This document shows, in pieces, positions 1-3,756 of a DNA stretch of 5,441 nt. Both the position numbers and the translations under genes were made by a program. Numbering within the stretch: the first letter of the stretch is position 1; every line of letters begins with the position of its first letter. Source of the DNA: Acidobacteriota bacterium (lineage in GTDB: Bacteria; Acidobacteriota; Terriglobia; Versatilivoradales; Versatilivoraceae). The stretch is taken from assembly GCA_026706225.1 (NCBI GenBank), contig JAPOZE010000268.1, positions 1-5,441 on the forward strand, given 5' to 3'. A model generated the notes under the pieces. The model made no database searches, was not told the origin of the DNA, and worked only from the letters and a program-made list of their open reading frames with translations.

Positions 1-17
1 GCGGGCGGGACGCCCGC
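1..17. repeat. GC-rich perfect hairpin at the window edge
   Basis: Seen directly: GCGGGCG, a three-base loop GGA, then CGCCCGC, giving a perfect 7-bp stem. It is followed by GCTCCCGGG. From memory, hairpins of this kind (GGGCGGGACGCCCGCGCTCCC-like) are scattered between genes in several environmental high-GC bacteria, so this is probably one end of a dispersed repeat that continues beyond the left edge. No U-tract follows on either strand, so it is not a canonical terminator. The repeat-family assignment is an inference; the stem itself is certain. Confidence 0.5.
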
Positions 18-61
18 GCTCCCGGGTGGGGTGCCTCTTTCAATGGGTCTTGCTGCTCGAG

Positions 62-88
62 GAGGCCTGCGTCGGCTTGCCGGGCCTC
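62..88 (-). terminator. Imperfect hairpin downstream of the methyltransferase gene
   Basis: GAGGCC at 62-67 pairs with GGCCTC at 83-88, and CGGC at 73-76 pairs with GCCG at 79-82 around a two-base loop. A five-base bulge (68-72) separates the two stem segments. It lies about 90 nt past the methyltransferase stop codon on the minus strand and could act as a 3' processing or termination structure. No run of U follows in the minus-strand transcript, so intrinsic termination is doubtful. The pairing is seen; the function is a guess. Confidence 0.2.
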
Positions 89-117
89 ATCCCTGCCGAT
101 GGGGCAGAGCCGTGAAG

Positions 118-158
118 CTTGGTGTCCCTTCCTCGTTCTTCTGGTGTCTTCGTGGATT
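118..158 (+). repeat. 41-bp CTTCGTGG-type repeat, copy 1
   Basis: This 41-bp segment begins CTTGGTGTCCCTTC and ends CTTCGTGGATT. It matches, without gaps, the reverse complement of 2100-2140 at 34 of 41 positions, and the last eleven bases are identical. It lies 17 nt beyond the methyltransferase stop codon. Translated on the plus strand it gives a PSSFFWCLRGL-like peptide, and copy 2 gives PSSFFVFLRGL; such peptides are a typical sign of false ORFs laid over this kind of intergenic repeat. Two copies within 2 kb, both outside genes, show that it is a dispersed element. Its mechanism of spread is unknown. Confidence 0.75.
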
Positions 159-175
159 ACTCTTTTTCGTTTGTT

Positions 176-1132
176 TCAGACAAGCTCGCGAGATCGGATG
201 GCGTCCAGCAGTTCCCTGCCGCTTCCGAACCGGCGGGTGGCCCATTTCTCCTGCAGCCGCCCCCGGAGCTTTCGCAGGGGTCTGGCATAGGGGTGGGATG
301 AGGCGAAGTGCCGCAGGAGCGTGTGACGCCGGATGACCCCCAGGATCCGCTCGCAATTTCCGGGGATTTCCGTTCGCATGGATCCGAGATTCTCCTTTGC
401 GAAGATGGCCGTGACGTTGCCGCCGTCGGGAGAAAGATCGGTTCGGTGCGGGCGGAAGCCGGTTTTCTCCCCCAGCCGGCGCAGGTTGGCCGGATTGAAG
501 CTGTAGAGATGGGCCTGATGGAAGCGATGGCCCGGGGACTGGCAGGTGGCCTCCACGTTGGGGACCTCGATCACCAGCCAACCCCGAGGCTCCAGCCATT
601 CCCTGACATGCTCCAGCACCTCGGAGGGGGAGGCCATGTGCTCCAGGGCATGGTAGAGGGTCACGACGTGGCAGCTCGCCGGTGGAAGCCGGACCTCGCG
701 CACGAAACCCAGGTGAACCGGGATTCCCAGTTCTTCCTGAGCGTAGCGGGCGTAGCCCTCGCGGGGTTGGACTCCCCGGGCGTCGAAGTCGAGGCGGCGC
801 ATCAGGTAGACGAACTCACCCCCTCCCGAACCCACGTCGACAATCATCGCGCCCGGTTTCAGAATTTTCTTCAGGTGGCGGAAGCGGTGGGCGGCGACTC
901 TGCCGGCCCGGTAGACGTGTTCCGGAGTCGGCCGGGAAATCCCCTTGTAATGCATCCGGTACTCCTCGGCGTAGAATTTCTTCAGGGTATCCTCGGTGGG
1001 AACGGGGTCGCTCCAAACCAGCCCGCATTTGCGGCAGATGACGGTTCCAAGAGGCTTCCCGTGCCGGTCCAGCCTGGCGACCTCCTCCGCCTCTCGAGCG
1101 CCGCACAGGTTGCAGGGGGATTGGGGAATCAT
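176..1132 (-). CDS. Zinc-ribbon class I SAM-dependent methyltransferase
   Basis: This 318-residue protein is predicted to transfer a methyl group from S-adenosylmethionine to an unidentified substrate in the cytoplasm. The amino-terminus has two CxxC pairs (C7/C10 and C33/C36), a probable zinc ribbon. A Rossmann-type methyltransferase domain of the Methyltransf_23/UbiG-like kind follows. It shows the glycine-rich SAM loop VDVGSGGGEF (98-107), the LYHALEHM motif (159-166), the strand WLVIEVPN (185-192), and HLYSFNPANL (208-217), which is typical of this family. The end of strand 2 reads GVQP (120-123), where family members usually have an acidic residue (GVEP) that contacts the SAM ribose; here it is Gln122. 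A basic C-terminal tail (about 245-318) is not recognised. ATG at 1132 is the only usable start ahead of the first CxxC, and no Shine-Dalgarno sequence precedes it, so translation may depend on the upstream gene. It lies 51 nt after the isomerase stop codon and in the same frame. Relatives often sit in polysaccharide or surface-glycan clusters, but the substrate cannot be inferred here. Confidence 0.9.
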   Translation of the reverse strand: MIPQSPCNLCGAREAEEVARLDRHGKPLGTVICRKCGLVWSDPVPTEDTLKKFYAEEYRMHYKGISRPTPEHVYRAGRVAAHRFRHLKKILKPGAMIVDVGSGGGEFVYLMRRLDFDARGVQPREGYARYAQEELGIPVHLGFVREVRLPPASCHVVTLYHALEHMASPSEVLEHVREWLEPRGWLVIEVPNVEATCQSPGHRFHQAHLYSFNPANLRRLGEKTGFRPHRTDLSPDGGNVTAIFAKENLGSMRTEIPGNCERILGVIRRHTLLRHFASSHPYARPLRKLRGRLQEKWATRRFGSGRELLDAIRSRELV

Positions 1133-1183
1133 GGCAGGGGGGATGGAGGTGGATCTGCTCCGGTGCGTCGCCGCACGGTGCGA

Positions 1184-2008
1184 TCAGCCACCACCCGGCG
1201 CCGGTGAGCCGGAGTGGAGTTGCCGAAGGTGACGCAAGCTGTGGGGCGCCGCATCCTCCAGGCCGGCCTCGCGATAGACTTTCACCGAAGCGAACCCGTC
1301 GTAGCCGATCCGGTCGAGGGCGCCCAGGACGGCCGCGAAGTCCAGGTGCCCGCTGCCCAGCAGGGATCCGTTGCTTTCGCAGAGGTGGACGTGGCGCAGG
1401 GAAGGGCCGCATTCCAGGATGGGCTTCACCAGAGAGCGCTCTTCCACGTTCATGTGGATGGTATCCACCATGGGCTTGAGGGCCGGAGACCCCACCTCGG
1501 CAACCAGCCGGCGGACTTCGGCCACGCTGTTGTTGAAGCCCACCTGCAAGTGGTTGACCGGCTCCACCACCACGTCCACCCCTTGGGCCTCGGCCCCTGC
1601 GGCGAGCTGACGGAAGCAGCCTCGGATTCTGGCCTGGGCGGCTGCAACGTCGGGCTCGTCGCTCAGAAGCCCCTGCAGCAGGCCGACCACCAGGATGGCC
1701 TTGAACCGCCGGGCGACCTCCAGGTAGCCCACCAGGCGGTCGACCGTTCTCTGTCGAATCGATGGATCCGGAGAGCTCAGGCAAAGTCCCTGCCCATAGG
1801 CCTCGCCTGTCAGGAAAGAGGGGATGACCAGGTCCAGCTCGTCCAGCCACTGCTCCAGGCGGTCCAGGTCGAGATCCGGTGAATCGGTCAGATTCACTTC
1901 AACTCCGGCGTAGCCGCACTCCTTCAAAAAGGCCAGCGTCTCCCGGACCCGCCGCTCGAATCCGAGGGACTCCAGGGGCGGGATGATGATGTAGCTGTAG
2001 CGGAACAC
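1184..2008 (-). CDS. TIM-barrel sugar phosphate isomerase/epimerase family protein
   Basis: This 274-residue protein belongs to the xylose-isomerase-like TIM-barrel superfamily (AP endonuclease family 2 fold, PF01261), which includes sugar epimerases and inosose-handling enzymes. The length is typical. Motifs are VVVEPVNHLQVGFNN (146-160), VDTIHMNVEE (181-190), HVHLCESNG (206-214), and the late GSGHLDFAAVLGALDRIGYDGF (219-239 region). Compared with D-tagatose 3-epimerase, the putative metal ligands Glu149, Asp182 and His208 and the substrate-binding His185 are kept. The fourth metal ligand (Glu) appears to be Lys243, the substrate-side Glu is Gln155, and the substrate Arg is Gly214. The reading frame stays open to 2410, but the residues upstream are low-complexity and cross a dispersed repeat. 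GTG at 2008, preceded by TGGAG with a 7-nt spacer, gives a protein that begins at the first barrel strand (FRYSYIII). It is probably cotranscribed with the downstream methyltransferase. The exact sugar substrate is unknown. Confidence 0.88.
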   Translation of the reverse strand: MFRYSYIIIPPLESLGFERRVRETLAFLKECGYAGVEVNLTDSPDLDLDRLEQWLDELDLVIPSFLTGEAYGQGLCLSSPDPSIRQRTVDRLVGYLEVARRFKAILVVGLLQGLLSDEPDVAAAQARIRGCFRQLAAGAEAQGVDVVVEPVNHLQVGFNNSVAEVRRLVAEVGSPALKPMVDTIHMNVEERSLVKPILECGPSLRHVHLCESNGSLLGSGHLDFAAVLGALDRIGYDGFASVKVYREAGLEDAAPHSLRHLRQLHSGSPAPGGG

Positions 2009-2015
2009 GGATCGG

Positions 2016-2020
2016 CTCCA
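2016..2020 (-). promoter_or_regulatory. Ribosome binding site that fixes the isomerase GTG start
   Basis: On the minus strand the sequence reads TGGAG, then CCGATCC (7 nt), then GTG at 2008. This is the best-placed Shine-Dalgarno match near the point where homology to the TIM-barrel family begins. It supports the GTG over the upstream ATG codons in the same open frame. Confidence 0.65.
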
Positions 2021-2074
2021 GGGTTGTCTTCCCGGCAAGCGGGACAGCGGCGCCAGCTCCAATCGGGAAGTTAA

Positions 2075-2101
2075 ACTATCACAGCCCATGACCGGTTCCA
2101 A
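2075..2101 (-). promoter_or_regulatory. Candidate promoter for the isomerase-methyltransferase operon
   Basis: On the minus strand, TTGGAA (2101-2096) is followed after 15 nt by an extended -10-like TGTGATAGT, with hexamer GATAGT at 2080-2075. Each hexamer matches the sigma-70 consensus at four of six positions. The spacing is short and the match weak. It is the best candidate in the AT-rich patch about 70 nt upstream of the GTG start. The -35-like hexamer overlaps the inner end of repeat copy 2. Confidence 0.25.
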
Positions 2102-2140
2102 TCCACGAAGGAACACGAAGAACGACGAAGGGTCCCCAAG
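2100..2140 (-). repeat. 41-bp CTTCGTGG-type repeat, copy 2 (inverted)
   Basis: Read on the minus strand, this copy begins CTTGGGGACC and ends CTTCGTGGATT, matching copy 1 (118-158) at 34 of 41 positions without gaps. It contains three consecutive 10-bp units that each begin CTTCGT: CTTCGTCGTT (2130-2121), CTTCGTGTTC (2120-2111) and CTTCGTGGAT (2110-2101). Copy 1 keeps the third unit exactly and the others in degraded form. The two copies face each other across the isomerase-methyltransferase pair. It lies wholly within the spacer, about 90 nt upstream of the isomerase start. Confidence 0.75.
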
Positions 2141-2294
2141 CGTGAGGTCGTCGCAGCACGAGAGGTCCATCGGTCTTTGCTCCCGACAGGCCATGAACGT
2201 CCCTTGTTTCACTCTTGCATGATCCGCGCCGCAGGGCGGGGGCCGGGCAGGCAGGGACGATGGAACAGACAGGCCGGGACTGCCCCGGGGCCGC

Positions 2295-2323
2295 TTGCCT
2301 GGCCGGGTGGCTTGTGTTAGCTT
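2295..2323 (+). promoter_or_regulatory. Weak promoter candidate for hisS-aspS
   Basis: TTGCCT (2295-2300), a 17-nt spacer, then TAGCTT (2318-2323) at the start of the only AT-rich patch upstream of hisS on the plus strand. Matches to sigma-70 hexamers are four of six and three of six, so support is thin. If real, it implies a leader of about 150 nt before the hisS ATG. Confidence 0.2.
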
Positions 2324-2481
2324 TACTCGTTTTTGGTGACGACGGCGTCTGCGACAGTCAGGGCGCCGGTAATGCCGCGTTTCCTCCCGGGGGTGCGGAC
2401 TCGGTTTCAAACGACGGGTTCCCGCCCAAATCCCCCCATTTGGTTGAAGCGCCCCAATCCAGCCTGTCCAACGGAAAGCCC

Positions 2482-3741
2482 ATGATCAAGGCCATCAAGG
2501 GGACTCGGGATATTCTGCCGCAGGAATCGGTGGTTTGGAATCGTGTGGAGGAGACCGCCAGGGAGGTTCTCTCCGTCTATGGGTTCTCCGAAATCCGCAC
2601 GCCGGTCTTCGAAAGCACCGAGCTGTTTGCGCGGGGGGTGGGGGAAGACACCGATATCGTCGCCAAGGAGATGTACACCTTCGACGACCGTGACAGCCGC
2701 TCGCTAACGCTGCGTCCGGAGGGAACGGCATCGGTGGTTCGGGCCTATCTGGAACACCAGCTCCATAGGGACCCGCAGATCTGGAAGGTCTACTACATGG
2801 GGCCCATGTTCCGCCGGGAACGGCCGCAGAAAGGGCGCTTCCGACAATTCCACCAGTTGGGCGCCGAGGTTCTCGGCTCGGATCACCCGGCCATCGAAGC
2901 GGAAGTGATCGAGCTGCTGCAACTGTTCCTGGAACGAATCGGAGTCGGAGAGACCGAGCTGCTGGTGAACTCCATTGGCTCCAGCCAATGCCGGGCCCGT
3001 TTTTCGCAGAAACTGCAAGTCGCTCTAAGCGAAAGGGAGGACGCTCTCTGCCCCGACTGCCGCCGGCGCTGCCGTTCCAATCCACTGCGGGTTCTGGACT
3101 GCAAGCGTGACCCCTGCCAGCCCGCGATCGAGACGCTTCCGTCGATCCTGGAGTGTCTGGACGAGCCTTGCCGCCTGCACTTCGATCGCTTCCTGGGTCA
3201 TCTCAAGCGCCGCGGCATCCGGTTCAAGGTCGTGCCCCGGCTGGTGCGGGGGCTGGACTACTACAGCCGCACCACCTTTGAGATCACCAGCCCGAGGCTG
3301 GGCGCGCAGAATGCCCTGGTGGGCGGCGGGCGCTACGACGGTTTGGCCGAAGTCCTGGGGGGGCAACCGACCCACGGTTTCGGCTTTGCCCTGGGACTGG
3401 AGCGGGTCATTCTCCTGTGCCGGCAAGGGAGCGGCTCTCCGCCGCCGGGGCGGCCCCAGCTCTTTTTCGCTCCCTTGGGCGAGGCGGCCTTCGACAGAGC
3501 CTCGCTGATGGCTCGAGAATTTCGACGGCAGGGAATTGGCTGCTTTCTGGACTTCGCGCCCCGAACTCTCAAGAGCTCCCTGCGGCTGGCCAACAAGCTC
3601 CAGGCCGGCCACGTGCTGATCGTGGGGGAGAACGAGTTGGAGACCGGGAAATTTCCATTGAAGCGCATGAGGGATGGACGGCAGATCCTGGTAGGCCAAG
3701 AGGACGTCGTTTCCAGGCTTGGGAATGGTTGGGGAGATTAG
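2482..3741 (+). CDS. hisS: Histidyl-tRNA synthetase
   Basis: This class II aminoacyl-tRNA synthetase of 419 residues (E. coli HisRS has 424) joins histidine to tRNA-His in the cytoplasm. The start MIKAIKGTRDILP is the usual family amino-terminus, so ATG at 2482 was chosen; the frame runs open upstream to about 2215 but that extension has no family counterpart. Landmarks are motif 1 around IRTPVFESTELF (38-49), LRPEGTASVVRAY (77-89), motif 2 MFRRERPQKGRFRQFHQ (109-125), the HisA signatures LVRGLDYYSRTTFEI (254-268) with the catalytic Arg256, GGGRYDGL (281-288), and motif 3 HGFGFALGLERVILL (298-312). The C-terminal anticodon-binding domain begins near 325. The insertion region has Cys190, Cys193, Cys197, Cys207 and Cys212, a possible zinc site seen in some bacterial HisRS. 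The upstream Shine-Dalgarno is weak (GGAAAG close to the ATG). aspS follows after 15 nt, as in other bacterial hisS-aspS operons. Confidence 0.98.
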   Translation: MIKAIKGTRDILPQESVVWNRVEETAREVLSVYGFSEIRTPVFESTELFARGVGEDTDIVAKEMYTFDDRDSRSLTLRPEGTASVVRAYLEHQLHRDPQIWKVYYMGPMFRRERPQKGRFRQFHQLGAEVLGSDHPAIEAEVIELLQLFLERIGVGETELLVNSIGSSQCRARFSQKLQVALSEREDALCPDCRRRCRSNPLRVLDCKRDPCQPAIETLPSILECLDEPCRLHFDRFLGHLKRRGIRFKVVPRLVRGLDYYSRTTFEITSPRLGAQNALVGGGRYDGLAEVLGGQPTHGFGFALGLERVILLCRQGSGSPPPGRPQLFFAPLGEAAFDRASLMAREFRRQGIGCFLDFAPRTLKSSLRLANKLQAGHVLIVGENELETGKFPLKRMRDGRQILVGQEDVVSRLGNGWGD

Positions 3742-3742
3742 G

Positions 3743-3749
3743 GGAGGAG
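3743..3749 (+). promoter_or_regulatory. Strong ribosome binding site that fixes the aspS TTG start
   Basis: GGAGGAG-like sequence (GGGAGGAG at 3742-3749) begins directly after the hisS TAG stop. It lies 7 nt before TTG at 3757, an optimal spacing. The other in-frame candidates, TTG 3763, TTG 3772 and GTG 3781, are badly spaced or have no good Shine-Dalgarno. Its contact with the hisS stop codon suggests translational coupling. Confidence 0.75.
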
Positions 3750-3756
3750 ATCGGCT

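Larger units (their letters stand above)
111..2147. mobile_element. Possible element: two-gene cassette in inverted repeats with flanking direct repeats
   Basis: Seen directly: the 41-bp inverted repeats (118-158 and 2100-2140) enclose only the isomerase-methyltransferase pair. Immediately outside them are CGTGAAG (111-117) and CGTGAGG (2141-2147), direct repeats identical at six of seven bases. This is the layout of terminal inverted repeats with a target duplication around a 2,023-bp insert. No transposase or integrase is encoded inside, so the element would be non-autonomous, or the repeats may be two independent copies of an intergenic family. Chance agreement of the 7-mers is about one in several hundred to a thousand. 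This entry is an inference, not an established element. Confidence 0.25.
2009..2481. other. Divergent intergenic region with repeat and weak promoter candidates
   Basis: This 473-nt stretch separates the isomerase GTG from the hisS ATG. It contains copy 2 of the 41-bp repeat and two AT-rich patches, at about 2069-2083 and 2312-2335, the only places resembling promoters. GGCCGGG occurs three times at roughly 30-bp steps (2241, 2272, 2301), and a short hairpin pairs CCGGG 2274-2278 with CCCGG 2284-2288. Frames are open through it on both strands (plus from 2215, minus from 2410), but their translations are low-complexity and look non-coding. No T-box, riboswitch or tRNA-like fold was recognised. 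Confidence 0.6.

Noticed and set aside
31..336. 101-codon plus-strand open frame at the left end
   Set aside because: It includes the 41-bp repeat (PSSFFWCLRGL peptide) and overlaps the methyltransferase 3' end; no ribosome binding site or family resemblance.
1163..1176. Small hairpin GTGCG-TCGC-CGCAC between isomerase and methyltransferase
   Set aside because: Five base pairs in GC-rich DNA with no U-tract; too weak to call a terminator or processing site.
308..1207. 299-codon plus-strand open frame over the methyltransferase
   Set aside because: It is the antisense shadow of the methyltransferase, which has intact SAM and zinc-ribbon motifs; the translation shows no domain.
816..1850. 344-codon minus-strand frame spanning the isomerase-methyltransferase junction
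   Set aside because: It is the same strand but a different frame from both recognised genes; the translation is Gly/Arg/Pro-rich shadow sequence. Neither real gene needs a frameshift.
1214..1882. 222-codon plus-strand open frame over the isomerase
   Set aside because: It is antisense to the isomerase, whose barrel motifs are intact; the product is low-complexity and unrecognisable.
2009..2410. 134-codon amino-terminal extension of the isomerase frame
   Set aside because: The sequence is Arg/Pro/His-rich, runs through the 41-bp repeat, and precedes the first barrel strand. The GTG at 2008 with a good Shine-Dalgarno sequence explains the start better.
2141..2481. Possible T-box or riboswitch leader before hisS
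   Set aside because: No specifier loop, no T-box consensus (TGGNACCGCG-like) and no terminator/antiterminator pair was found; only short GC hairpins are present.
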